NCBI GenBank assembly: GCA_028023455.1
Contig: JAQFVV010000112.1
Coordinates: 1,984,001 to 2,048,000, forward strand
Source of the DNA: Epiperipatus broadwayi
Taxonomy: Eukaryota > Onychophora > Udeonychophora > Euonychophora > Peripatidae
Length of the DNA: 64,000 bases
Direction: 5' to 3'
Below the pieces are notes generated by a model. It saw only the letters and a program-made list of their open reading frames with translations, was not told where the DNA came from and did no database searches. Position 1 is the first letter of the stretch. Every line of letters begins with the position of its first letter. Shown here piece after piece: positions 13,504-25,365 of this stretch. Position numbers and translations under genes: made by a program.

Positions 13504-14094
13504 TATATATCATCTACTAAGTAATAAAGTATTAAATTTAATGTCACTTTTAATTTATAAAGACGCTAACGCATTTCCATTTTAATATTTTGAAATGTTT
13601 GAATGTCTTTTTTTTTTTAATTTCTTCTTCACGTGTATTTTTAATTTGATAGGAGATATACTATAGTTTAGTGCAATAAAGTATTTAGCCATAACAATAC
13701 TTAATAATTTAAGTTTTACTTCTAAATAAAGAAAAATGAATAGATCAAAAGTAAATGAAATATGAGACACATTTTCTTCAAACATTTTACCGTAAATTTT
13801 AATGTCTTAACTGTAATGAAAAACTGTCAGAAAAACGGATTACCTTTCTTTTAGCCTTCTGTCATTACAAGACGATTTTTAAATAATTATTTTAAACATA
13901 CTTTTTTTTTTTTTTTAGAAAATATAAAGTTTTTTAAAAATTACTTTTTATTAAGGAACTTTTAAGATTCAGCCACACATATATTTAAAACAGATCAGGA
14001 ACTGAATGACCCTTAGATCTCTGTTTTATCTCACAATTTTTCATCCACATACAATTCATTTAAAAACCAATAAAAACTATTTTTTTATTAAATT

Positions 14095-14174
14095 TTAATA
14101 TTCTGCACAAACCAGCTGTAGAATCAATCTACTGACATAATCAATATAATCTTCCCATCCCACGTGACCTTCAG
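14095..14174 (-). CDS. candidate alternative last exon of the kinase gene
   Basis: Seen: an acceptor (ATTTTGACTTTGCAG) on the minus strand is followed by 25 open codons and TAA. The peptide begins EGHVGWEDYIDYVSRL after a first codon split 1/2. That split is the same as at 9870, so splicing from 43341 directly to here would stay in frame and give a short alternative C-terminus. The GHVGWEDYIDYV core loosely resembles the end of an EF-hand, but that is only an impression. The block has a CACGTG and less AT than its flanks. Alternatives: an exon remnant of another gene, or chance. Confidence 0.3.
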
Positions 14175-14994
14175 CTGCAAAGTCAAAATTTTATTATTAA
14201 CAAATATTATACAACAAATGTTTTTTAATGATATTTTACAACCCAATAGTAATAAATATAAAATTTAAAGTTATACCCTTTATTAAACCCACAAATATTT
14301 CATTGAAATAATTTTATCCACACATTTGTTTTATTTACTTAATTTAAATAATATTGGAATTAAATTACTTTTTTTATTCTTATGTTTCCATGTCAGTGCA
14401 TGCACATTCTCACATAGTCTGGCCTTGGATTAATTGTTTAAAACTATTTTTAAAATTACAACAATAGAATGTTAATGAATATTTAATCTAAATAATTTTT
14501 ATAACTGGAATGTTAAACTACAAAAACTAATAACAAATATTCTTATTTTTTTAATAAAAACTTACATATCATTTTTTTTTAAATTTATTACTTACTTATT
14601 CCAACTTAATAATAATATCTTAGTATTATTCTTTAAACATTAGAATAGATTATACAATAGTTATTTTAGAATACATTTAATATTACTTACAAACTGACAA
14701 CTATTTCTGATATCTTTCTTTTTTTTAGAATTCAAATTATTATTTAGCATTTCTTACCAACCTAACTCATATATCTTTTTTCAAATACTTAGACATAATT
14801 CCATAATACAATAATGATTACAATCAATACAAGATTATCCTATTTTAGTCATTAACTAACTAATTTAACTTTCATTTTTATCATTATTATTTTTTTAAAA
14901 ATCAGACAATTTCAAAACAAAAGGTTAAACTAAGATAACCTTTGGCTCCTTTTGGAACTAAGTGAAACTTCAGTTAGGTACAATATATATATAT

Positions 14995-16671
14995 TGTGAC
15001 AGAATGGGTTTAAACCCAGTCACAAATAATATTACCAATCGGTATTTAAACATATATGTAGATGTAGATATATATTTAATTTTTATTACGTGGTGGTTAC
15101 AAATACACAAATGCAGGGGAGGTACTCTGTCATTTTGAAATGATATATATGTGTGTGTGACAAATGTGTGTATGTAAGTAGTTGAAAAGAGAGAAATGAG
15201 ATTTTTGTTTCACATTTAAAAAACCAGAAGTTTCCTGCAGAAATGAGATTTCACTTTCTTTTATGTACAATAAAAACTATGATAAAAGTTTTCACACATC
15301 AACCAGATCTGGTTAATCAGTATTGGAAACAGGAAGTGAAATGAAAAAGAAACTTCTAGAACAAATGAAGGGAGTTATAAAAGTCACCCACAATGCATTT
15401 TGTCTTGGCCCTGCAGAGTTACAGCCATGAACAGTAAATCGTAAATCCAGAATATTAAAGGTTTTAATATTTTTCTTACGTAATGGCAGATCCAAAAGAA
15501 ATGTCGGGGTAAGAACATACCATGTCGGATTCAAACCCCTAATTACAACCAACTGTAGCTGCCTACCTCAATAATATCAAGATGCTTAATGGCAGATCCA
15601 AAAGAAATGTTGGGATAAGAACATACTGCGTTGGATTCAAACCCCTAATTTCAACCAACTGTAACTGCCTAGCCCAATAATATCAAGATGCCTTGGAATA
15701 AAACATAATTCCTAACTGGAACCAAGCTGAACCTCGTCAACCAATGGACATGAAGATCAGGAATCTTCGCATTGAATTACCTGTTATTACTGTGATGAAT
15801 GGAACTCTTTAAAATAAATAAATCTGATTCTCCAGGGAAAGTCAGGTAAAGAACTTTAAGTACTGATTTTTCATTTCTTTTATGAGAAAGAAATTTTTAC
15901 TGTTTATAATAAGTGAAGGTAACAATCTAAGTTAACTTAATGAAATTTTCTTCAAGTCTTATTTAATTGCGGACATAAATAATGTAATTATGGTTGGAGG
16001 TCACATGAAATAAACTTTTCTTAGTATTGACCTTCACTACTAGATTTATGTGTGATAAATCTATTGGAAAGAATGGCATATGTGTGCATATTGAAATGAC
16101 AGAGTAGTAATTACATTTATATAGTAAATATATGAAGAAAAGAAAATAGAGGGTTGAATTATTTATTTATTTTTTTTCTCTAAAGAATCAAAGAATAATA
16201 ATGATCTTTAGAAGTCTTTAATAAAACTGATTTAATAATGAAACTCAAAACAAATCTTATTGTGATATTTTCTTTGCAGATCCATTTATTTATTTATTTT
16301 GTGTGTTTAAAAAACTCTTAAACCCATTCAAGGCTACTCCCGGCTGTGATGCCACCCGACCATGAGACTGAGCTAGCCGAAGGTCAAAACCCCTCTCACA
16401 TTACGTAAGATAGTGTTCTTGTTGATAATATATTCACTTTGTGTAATTTTTATATTCATATAAGATTGGCACTTGGAGTCCTTTGGATGACCATAAATAC
16501 ACGTTGGAAATATATTACAGTTATGAGACCGAATCCAGAAGTTTTGAATAACAATATTTAAGTCAAAACCATTTTAATTAAATACAAATACGTATGCATA
16601 TATGTTTGCTATATTGTAGATATATATTCAGTAGTGTACTCTATCTAGTGAGAGGTATGGGTCTTGTTACA
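14995..16671 (+). repeat. left LTR with a 108-bp internal tandem duplication
   Basis: Starts TGTGACAGAATGGG and ends TCTTGTTACA, 1677 bp. Unlike the right LTR, it has two copies of a block beginning TAATGGCAGATCCAAAAGAA (about 15480 and 15588), each running through AATATCAAGATGC. The right LTR has the block once, so the duplication arose after insertion, or during reverse transcription on one side. Confidence 0.88.
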
Positions 16672-16672
16672 A

Positions 16673-16690
16673 TGGCGTCCCAACTAAAGG
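16673..16690 (+). other. primer-binding site of the LTR element
   Basis: TGGCGTCCCAACTAAAGG starts one base after the left LTR. The TGG start matches the CCA end of a tRNA, as usual for minus-strand priming. The exact primer tRNA is not determined here. Confidence 0.7.
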
Positions 16691-17095
16691 ACTTCGAAGA
16701 GAAGTAATGGGAAAAGTTATGAGATTTCAGAAATACGTTAATAAAGCGAAAAGTTTTGTTTTATTGAGGAAAGGATTGTTTGGGTATGTAATTCAAATGA
16801 ATCATTAAATAAATTGAATTGTGTCATTTTGTTAAGTACATATCTATTAAGAAATAACCATTGTGTCATTTCGTGGTTGTGCAGTAGGTCAAAGATATGC
16901 AATCTGTTATTTTTTTTGTTCGTCTAATTTGATGAGGTTTCGAGAATTAAAGAGGCTAACAGGAAGGTAGTGCAGTGTGCTGGGATGGGGGAGTGGGTCT
17001 GAGGCATTAATCAAAAGTAAAATAAAAGAAAAGAATTTTATGAAAACAAGGGCGCAAAATAAAAAACAGGAAAATATTTGGGAGTGAATTTTAAG

Positions 17096-17965
17096 AAAGC
17101 TTGAAAGTTTAGAATTTAGATTCGGAGAAATAGAAAAGAGAATGGATAGATTGGAACAGAGAGTGGGAATTAAAGATGAAAAGGATTTGGAGGAACAGGA
17201 AGGTGAAAAAACAGATATGGAGAGTGGGGGTGAACAGAAGCAAGGCACTCAAGTAAATCCCTTGGGAAAACTGGCAGCGGTAATAGGACATGCGATGGTG
17301 CAAGGGAATGTGAACCAATTCCTAAATATTCGTCCATTCACAGGTAGGATGGGGGAAGCACCTGTTGGGCATCTACATAGCTTGAGAAAATACTTCAGTA
17401 TAAATCCCATGGTGGAACCAAGTAAAATAATTATCGCATGCGGCAACCTCACAGACAATGCTCAATCATGGTGGGATACGCTTGGTCTACAGCTGACTAC
17501 TTTTGAAGAGTATCAAAACGAAGTGAGAGAGGCCTTTTGATCCGAGGATAGGCAGGAGTTAACATGCTATCAAATCATGCAAAAGAAGTTTAAAGATGAC
17601 TGCAATGATAGCTATTCACAATTTTTTCATAAACAGGTGGCTAGACTGTGGACATTGGATGCCTTCAACCTGACAGTCATATATTCTGCATTGTAAGGCA
17701 TAGTATTCCCAAGAGAGTGGAACAGATGATCTTGGGGGTGGGGAAAGCATTCATTGGAGAGATTGCTGAGTTGCTCAATGCCATTGACATGAGCTCATAT
17801 GACTATGGTGGGCATCGTAAAGCAGTAAAAGAGGATGAAAGAGGGTGGAGAATGGGAATGGAGACATTTCCAAAATGGAGAGAAACACTTGAAGAGAAGA
17901 GACCACCTGAGAAGCTGCACTTTGGACCAGAAAAAGCGGAGGAACATATGAGGCAAAACAGATAG
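17096..17965 (+). pseudogene. gag polyprotein remnant (matrix/capsid part)
   Basis: The frame opens at about 17096. It first encodes a charged heptad-like stretch (EIEKRMDRLEQRVG), then NQFLNIRPFTGRMGEAP and AQSWWDTLGLQLTTFEEYQ, the typical retrotransposon Gag capsid signature (W.....FEE/F with an upstream F.G). A stop interrupts at 17538, where the family would have an aromatic residue, and the same frame ends at 17695. Continuation with IPKRVEQMILGVGKAF is in another frame (17648-17965), so there is also a frameshift. No CCHC zinc knuckle is visible before the end. The gene is dead; structural role only in the ancestor. Confidence 0.78.
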
Positions 17966-18013
17966 GGTTGTACCAAAATGAGCTATTCAAAATATGCAAA
18001 GGTATTTGAAAGC

Positions 18014-18027
18014 TTTTGGAGGGGTAT
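18014..18027 (+). other. polypurine tract
   Basis: TTTTGGAGGGGTAT directly precedes the right LTR, where plus-strand priming would start. Confidence 0.7.
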
Positions 18028-19669
18028 TGTGACAGAATGGGTTCGAACCCAGTCACAAATAATATTACTAATCGGTATTTAAACATATATGTAGATATAT
18101 AATATTTAATTTTTATTACATGGTGGTGGTTACAAATACACAAATGTGGGGGAGGGACTCTGTCATTTTGAAATGATATATATGTGTGTGTGTATGAATG
18201 GATTAAGTAGTTGAAAAGAGAGAAATGAGATTTTTGTTTCACGTTTAAAAAACTAGAAGTTTCCCGCAGAAATGAAATTTCACTTTCTTTTTTTAGGTCA
18301 TCGCACCCGCCTTGCAAGCAAGTAGTTGGTTGCAGACGAGTGTGGGTTCGCGTCCCGGCCGATGCTATGACATATGAAAAAAAAAAAAATAAAAGCTATG
18401 ATAAAAGTTTTCACACATCAACCAGATCTGGTTAATCAGTATTGGAAACAGGAAGTGAAATCAAAAAGAAACTTCTAGAACAAATGGAGGGGGCTATAAA
18501 AGTCATATACGATGCATTTTGTCTTGACCCTGCAGTGTTACAGCCGTGAACAGTAAATCGTAAATCCAAAATATTAAAAGTTTTAATATTTTTCTTACGT
18601 AATGGCAGATCCAAAAGAAATGTCAGGTTAAGAACATATTGTGTCAGATTCAAATCCCTAATTTCAACCAACTGTAGATGCCTAGCCCAATAATATCAAG
18701 TTGCATTGGAATAAAACATAATTCCTAACATGGAACCAAGATGAACCTCATCAACCAATGGGCATGAAGATCGGGAATCTTTGCATTGAATTACCTGTTA
18801 TTACCTGTGATGAACAGAACTCTTTAAAATAAATAAATCTGATTCCCGGGGGAAAGTCAGGTAAAGAACTTTAAGTACTGATTAGATAGAAATTTTTACC
18901 GTTTATAGTAAGTGAAGGTAATAATCTAAGTTAACTTAATGAAATTTTCTTAAAGTCTTATTTAATTGCGGACATAAATAATGTAAGTATTGTTGGAGGT
19001 CACGTGAAATAAACTTTTCTCAGTATCGACCTTCACTACTTGATTTGTGTGATAAATCTATTGGAAAGAATGGCATATGTGTGCATATCGAAATGACAGA
19101 GTAGTAATTACATTTATATAATATTAAATATATATATATGTAAAAGTAGTGTTGAATTATTTATTTATTTATTTTTTCTAAAGAATCAAAGAATAATAAT
19201 AATCTTTAGAAGTATTTAATAAAACTGATTTGATAATGAAACTCAAAAAAAATATTATTGTGATATTTTCTTTGCAGATCCATTCATTTATTTATTTTGG
19301 GTGTTAAAAAAAACCTCTTAAACCCATTTGTGGCTACTCCCGGCTGTGATGCCACCCACCATGAGACTGAGCTAGCCGATAGTCAAAACCCTCTCATGTT
19401 ATGTAAGATAGTGTTCTTGTTGGTAATGCATACACTTCACATAATTCTTATATTCGTATAAGATTGGCACTTGGAGACCTTTGGATGATTATAAATAGGT
19501 GTTGGGAATATATTACAGTTATGAGAATGAATACAGAAGTTTTGAATAACAATATTTAAGTCAAAAATATTTTAATTAAATATAAATACGTATGCACGTA
19601 TGTTTTCTATATCGTAGATATATATTCAGTAGTGTACTCTATCTAATGAGAAGTATGGGCCTTGTTACA
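18028..19669 (+). repeat. right LTR, interrupted by a SINE
   Basis: 1642 bp, same ends as the left LTR and alignable along its whole length, with numerous single-base differences. It lacks the left LTR's 108-bp duplication and carries a SINE at 18292-18389. The divergence shows an old insertion. Confidence 0.88.
18292..18389 (+). mobile_element. 5'-truncated tRNA-derived SINE with poly(A) tail
   Basis: Absent from the left LTR. It contains a near-perfect B-box (GGGTTCGCGTCC), then CCGGCCGATGCTATGACAT and a 13-A tail. The end matches the SINE at 33086 (GGCCGATGCTATGACA). The A-box half is mostly missing. It dates the SINE activity as later than the LTR insertion. Confidence 0.82.
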
Positions 19670-19679
19670 ATATATATAT

Positions 19680-21305
19680 ATATATATATCATCACCATCA
19701 ACCATTAGCAATCCACTGCAGGATGAAGGTCTCTCCAAGTTCAATCCATCTTTTCCTATCTTTAGCTTCTCTTCTCCACATCACCCCTGCACCCTTTATT
19801 TCATCCATCCATTTCACATGTGGTCTCTTTCTGGGTCTTTTACAATCTTTTGGAATCCAATTTAAAATTTCAATTGTCCATCTATTATCATCTCTTCTAA
19901 CAATATGTTTAGCCCAACTCTACTTCAGTCTTAATTTTTTCAATGAAATCAGTAACACCTGTTTTTTCTCTTACCCATACATTGCATTTTCGATCTCTTC
20001 TTGTTACTCCCAACATGCATCACTCCATACTTCTTTGAGTGATCTGAAGTTTCTGTATTGCTCTTCTATTAAGTGTCCAAGTCTCAGATCCATCAGTAAG
20101 AACTGGCAAAACCCATTTATTAAAAATTTTCCTTTTCAAACACATAGGCATATTTCCTTTTAATATCAAGTTATTTCTACTAAAAGCACTCCAACCAAGT
20201 TTAATTCTATGATTAATTTCATCCATTATATTTCCATCTGTATTAATAATCTGACCAAGGTATTTGTAACTGTTAACTTCTTCTAACTCATCATAATCAA
20301 TCTTTATTTTCATATTTTGAGAAAATCTATTAAACATTACTTTAGTCTTTTTAACATTTATCTTTAGTCCTACTTTCCTACTTTCATCTGATAACTCCTG
20401 CAACATTTCCTATAGCTCTAAAGCATTATTTGCAAAAACAACTACATTATCTGCAAAATCTAAATGACTTAATTAATCTCCATTTACTTTCACTCCTTTA
20501 GCTTCCCATTTTAATCCACAAAATACTTCTTGCAGCACTGCTGTAAAAAGTTTTGGAGATATGGTGTCACCGTGTCTTACACCCTTTTCAATGTTGATTT
20601 TCTTACTATCATTATGTAATCTAATTGTTGCTGTTGCATTTTTATAAATATTTTTTAAAATATGACAATATCCTGGATCTACACCTTGATGATCCAAAGC
20701 TAATTTAATCACTGAATAAATATTTATAGAATCAAATGCCTTTTCGTAGTGTACAAATTCTAAGCATAATGGCAACTCATATTCATTTATCCTTTCTATA
20801 ATTTCTCTCAATACCTGGATATGATCTACTGTACTAAAACCACTTTTAAATCCAGCTTGTTCTCTTGGTTGGTGGAAATCCAGTGTTTTCTGTAGATGAG
20901 TAGTAATTATCTTAGTAAAAAGTTTGTATAAAACTGATAAAAGACTGATAGATCTGTAATTTCTAATATCTTCATTATCACCTTTTTTAAATATTAATAC
21001 TGTGTTCTTCTAATCATCTGGTACATCTTTATCATTTAGACATTTGGTATATAACTTTGTTAAAAAAATTTCTATTTCTTCACCTGCTTCTTTTAATATA
21101 TCAATTATAATTCTATCATTACCTGGAGCCTTCCCTTTCTTCATAAATTTAATTGCATGTCTTACTTCCTCATTCAAAATTCTAGGCAATTCGGAAGATA
21201 TAATAGGTATGGGAGGCACTTGTTCTTTATTACTATATAATTATTGATATAAGTCTTCTACACATTTCATGATGTCATCTCTCTTTTTAGTAATAATGCA
21301 TTGTA
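19680..21305 (-). pseudogene. dead RTE/BovB-like LINE, 3' half of reverse transcriptase ORF
   Basis: Minus strand, read from about 21300 to 19690. Conceptual segments run in order: VRHAIKFMKKGKAPGNDRI (21.2 kb), the palm region LCLEFVHYEKAFDSI (20.75 kb), GVRHGDTISPKLF (20.6 kb), HLDFADNVVVFAN (20.45 kb), VNSYKYLGQIINTDGN (20.27 kb), GSETWTLNRRAIQKLQ (20.07 kb) and, after further breaks, DNRWTIEILNWIPKD (19.86 kb). This is the standard order of an RTE-type RT and its C-terminus. It is inactive: the first Asp of palm motif A is His, FADD is FADN, and stops lie at about 20470, 20409 and 21009. The 5' endonuclease part is missing (truncated at about 21305). The 3' tail ends in TGATGG-type repeats and (AT)n, which merge with the LTR boundary at 19670. 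Confidence 0.85.
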
Positions 21306-21544
21306 TATATATATATAGTCAATAAATTTTAATATAAAAGTGTAAGAAATGTATTACTGATAATGGGATGAAGTATTGTAATATACTAGATCTTAAGTAT
21401 GAACTATTTTAATTTATAATAATTACTTAGTCATTTTTATTTTGTAAAGTTTTGTTAAATATTTTAAATATTGTTTATAAGAACTAAGATGTATGTAAAT
21501 TATTTTTAAATTTGTGTAATCTTATTATAATAAATGTTAGTATA

Positions 21545-21905
21545 TAGGGGGTTTGAACACAGACTTTCACACAACCCTCGACCATCCATGATATCTCATA
21601 CCACTGATATACTTGATCACACACATGTTGAAAAGATAAATGATCACCAATATAAGTATTTCGTTCTAAACCAGGACTCATCAGTTGGTCCCGATTATCA
21701 TCTCCACACATATATACAATCAAAGCTCAGCTTATATTAAGATAGCAAATATTCATACTTTAATGGACAGCCTTCAAACCACTCAAACCCACAACTCTTC
21801 AGCCATCCATTTCAATGAAAATCTGTGGAATTCTGAAAGCCCACTTTTGTGCCAATCTTCTCATCCTACCCATGTTGACCAGTCACCCTGATCTCTCATG
21901 TATGG
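21545..21905. mobile_element. half copy of fold-back family A
   Basis: Starts GGGTTTGAACACAGACTTTC and follows the left arm of the 1823 element in order (AAAAGATAAATGATC, ATCAGTTGGTCC, ATATATACAATCA, CTCTTCAGCCATCCAT, CATGTTGACC). The mirror arm is absent, so this is a solo arm or a deleted copy. Confidence 0.72.
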
Positions 21906-22484
21906 AAAAATTAATATTTCAATAAATGTTAATGTTTGTTTTAAATTAATAAAGTGTTGATAGTCTCATTTCTCATTCCCAAATCATTGTTAATCATCCT
22001 TGCTACACATATATTATAATGATGGAATATATTTGGAATTGTTGCACATAATTTGAGATAAGATAATAGATAAGAAAAATAAGATGATTATTCAAGGCAT
22101 TTGATATTGTATTTAAATATATTAATTTAAATTTTATATATCATTCTCAATGATTATAGTGAAGAGTTGAGTAATTAACATGCCCTTTACGAACAGGAAT
22201 AATTGAATCATAATCCATTGTGATAGTAAATTATTTTGATATTAATTATGGTCATTAATAGTGTTATAAGTGATGGTTAATAATATTTAAATTTTTTTAA
22301 TAGTCAATTTATAAGAAAATTGAGCTAATTAGTTTGAAGATGAAAAAGTGATCATTATATTAGTTTCTTAATTATTTTTAACTGTATCTGGATGTAAAAA
22401 TCCCTCTGTACATTTAGTTATGTGAATTAACTTATCCACTTAAGAAGCAATATTTACCAGAGATGTTTATTTATTTAAGAAATG

Positions 22485-22585
22485 TTATATATGCGGGATT
22501 CGAACTCAGACTTTCACACGACCCACTACTCTCAGTGCCATCTCATATATTACATATATAAATACAAGTTTAAACCTGTACAATT
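22485..22585. repeat. short terminal fragment related to fold-back family A
   Basis: GGGATTCGAACTCAGACTTT and CACGACCCAC match the family A terminus. A possible opposite end (CAAGTTTAAACCTG) follows about 60 bp later, giving a very short fold-back. Confidence 0.45.
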
Positions 22586-24144
22586 TATTAAGAAATGTTA
22601 GTAAAATGAGTAATATAATTACAATAAGTAGATGAGTATTACAGTATATTATTATTATTATTAAATTTAACATGGGGGCGGGGGATTTTAATATTCAGTA
22701 TAATTTACTTATTTTGTTGTTATTCACTGGAGTATCATTGATATTTTAATGAAGTTAAAGTAGTGTGATATTTCCTATGCCATTGATGGTATGTTTTTAG
22801 TATGCTTAATGTTAAAAAGGGTACCTTACCTGATGATTGGCTAATAAGTCTCATGATTATTGTTTTATTATTGAGCAATTCATTTAATATTGGTGTAATA
22901 ATATATTAGGCAAGGAATGATTCAGATTGGTATTATTAGTATTCTTATATAAAAAGAAAGACGTCTGATAAGACTGAGTTATAAATTGTTGTTTTTTATA
23001 TCTACCATTAATGATGGTTTAATCATCATCTGGTATGGTTAGAAGGGGGAGTGCATTTTACTATGGACAAACTTTGCATCTTTGGATAGGATGCAAATGA
23101 TTATGTGATGAAATACATAATGGATAACTGTATCTACTTTCAGTAGATTAGCTCTGTATATTTTTATTAACTTAGACACAATTTGGGTTAGTTCATTCAA
23201 TTCTCGCCTCTTCCAGGCTCCATTATACCACAGTATTCAAACTCAGGGAGTTATTGCTTTAGATTCTTTTAACTGGGGATAAAATTATACTGGTCAGTAA
23301 CTATTGCACCTCTATGTAGATGAAGATTGATGATCCAAACTCTCTAAAATATTCTCTAGCATCATCATACATAGAATAAGATGTGTGTGTGTATATACAT
23401 ATTCAAGATTATTATGCTAAGTGGTGTGAATGCCTATTTGTGATAATACTAGAACTAATAATGATGATGAGATACATAATAAATATGAGTTAGAGACCAA
23501 ATTAAAATAATAAATTCTATAACATTTAAGGAATGACAACAACAACAAAAAAGTAACAAAATAGTTTAACAATAGTGAATTATATAATCAGCTGTGTCAA
23601 GGATGAGCTTCTACCATATTATTATTTAAAATAATGAAAATCCTTATCCCTAACCCATGGTAGAAATTCATGTACTTGTTATCAATTATTTACAAATGCA
23701 TTCATATATAAAAAGAATAATTTTAGAAGACTGCAAATCTGACTGACTAAATCAATACTATTTACAATCGCATTTAAATGCCTATCCTTGCTCAGTTCAT
23801 GTTGATGGTTATCAATCTTCTTGTGGACCCTTCCTTATCTATGAATACCTCTAAAATTAATAGGAAAGAATATCCACATTAGAATGTTAGTCAATTATAC
23901 TAAAAAACAAAAAAAAATGTTAGTTAATGATAACTAACAAAAAATTCTGTCCTGCATTTAGTATAGTACTTAATGTGGGATATGATCAAAATCTTATCTC
24001 CATTCATTCCCCATTGGTATGTCAGAGTCATATTGGTGATAAGACGGCAAGCTGACCTAAATTTTATTTAATAACAAAAAAAAGCTCAATTAAACTTTAA
24101 CTGCTCCCCACCCTTCTTGTTCCTAAAATGAACTTTTCCAAGGT

Positions 24145-24540
24145 TTAGACACTTCTGCTTCCAAGTGTAGAAATGAAAAAAAATAATAATAAAAAACAAA
24201 AATCAAAATTTCCAATTGTGTTGGTTAAAGTCTGATGAGTTTGCTGGGAATGTCCTTTATTATCAGTCCATCCTTTTAAGACCGATCTACTTGGATAACG
24301 ATAACACGGTTTCTTTGATGCTTGAAACAATAGGACAATGCTTTTCCCCAGTTGACTTCTCTTGATTCATACATAGGCATTTTCCCAAAGACAGTAGATG
24401 TTTCTTTAGGCTTTGTGGCAATAAATAAGTGAAGTCCCCATGCTTTCATGGCCCCAGAAATGATGTTTGCCCCTATAGTATTGTTACTTTTGCCAGAACA
24501 CATACAGTGATCTATATCATATACAAATTTTGTGTAATTC
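24145..24540 (-). pseudogene. unrecognised protein-like ORF, probably a fragment
   Basis: On the minus strand a frame open from about 24536 to 24276 encodes about 87 residues of balanced composition, unlike nearby noise: YDIDHCMCSGKSNNTIGANI, AMKAWGLHLFIATKPKETST, then GKMPMYESREVNWGKAL. After the stop, a second frame (to 24145) continues with mixed composition. No starting Met context or splice border is convincing. I do not recognise the family; a decayed retroelement or a retrocopy are both possible. Confidence 0.3.
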
Positions 24541-25282
24541 TAGTTTAGCATTTAATGGTGATATATGTATAAGAATTATTTTGCTTCTTTTCCTCAGTTA
24601 TTAATGACTACTTTCTTTTTCCTTGTGCATGAAATAGAATTAATATTTCTTAAAATACAATAAAGAAAAAAAAAATTTACTTCTTTAAATTGAATGGCTT
24701 ACTTATTAATTTTGAATCTAATTGCTGGTTTGGTTTTCTAATTACTTCAATATTATTCAAAATCTATTTCATTTCAAATATATACATCCATTTTATTTAG
24801 CAAAAGCATTATTTTGAAAGAGAGAATGAAGATTCAAACTATTTTATATAATATTCAGTTTGAAAATGAGATTAATTCATTTCCAACTATTGATATGTTG
24901 AATATGATTTCATATTGTTGTAGTAGATTTTATTCATAGAAATTGGATTAAAACAATTATTTATTGAAGTTTTAATTTCATTTCTATAGTTGGTCACTTA
25001 GTGACTGATTTCATATTAGGTCATTATTTTATGCATCTTGTCAAACGTCTCTTTTATTGTTCTGGTTTAGTTTGTGATGTACAATACTGATTTTTTTTTT
25101 AATTTTGATGTTATTCTACATATATGTTTGACTGAATTTTTTAGAGTGTTTAGTTTGAGTACTTATAATTAAATAACTTTTCATTATGATAGAAAAAATT
25201 AAGTTATTGTGGGATTATTAGTGATTTAATCACTCATAAAATAAATCAAATGTTTAACATGTATATGTGAGTCTTAAAAAAA

Positions 25283-25365
25283 TATAGTAAAACTGCTTAG
25301 TAATCTAGGGGTTAAGCACATATTTTTGATGGCACAATTTGGTGATGTGGGTTAATCTGAGATGG
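25283..25365 (+). mobile_element. possible decayed tRNA-derived SINE
   Basis: TGCTTAGTAATCTAGGGGTT followed by GGTGATGTGGGTTAATCTGAG has tRNA-like A- and B-box spacing but poor matches. Confidence 0.3.

Larger units (their letters stand above)
14995..19669 (+). mobile_element. LTR retrotransposon carrying only a broken gag
   Basis: Both LTRs begin TGTGAC and end GTTACA. The left one (14995-16671) is followed after one base by a primer-binding-type sequence, and the right one (18028-19669) is preceded by a polypurine tract. The internal region is only about 1.36 kb and holds a gag remnant but no protease, reverse transcriptase, RNase H or integrase. The flanks 14991-14994 and 19670-19673 both read ATAT, consistent with a 4-bp target duplication but ambiguous because both sit in (AT)n. 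It resembles an internally deleted or gag-only non-autonomous element that would have depended on a relative for pol. The orientation and 4-bp target site suggest the Ty3/gypsy group; without pol this is inference. Confidence 0.85.

Noticed and set aside
15313-15552. 79-codon minus-strand frame, repeated at 18432-18671
   Set aside because: Conserved only because it lies in the two LTRs; no Gag/Pol similarity, and LTRs are noncoding.
17775-18317. 180-codon minus-strand frame
   Set aside because: Antisense shadow of the gag remnant running into the LTR; Ser/His/Phe-rich composition fits antisense reading.
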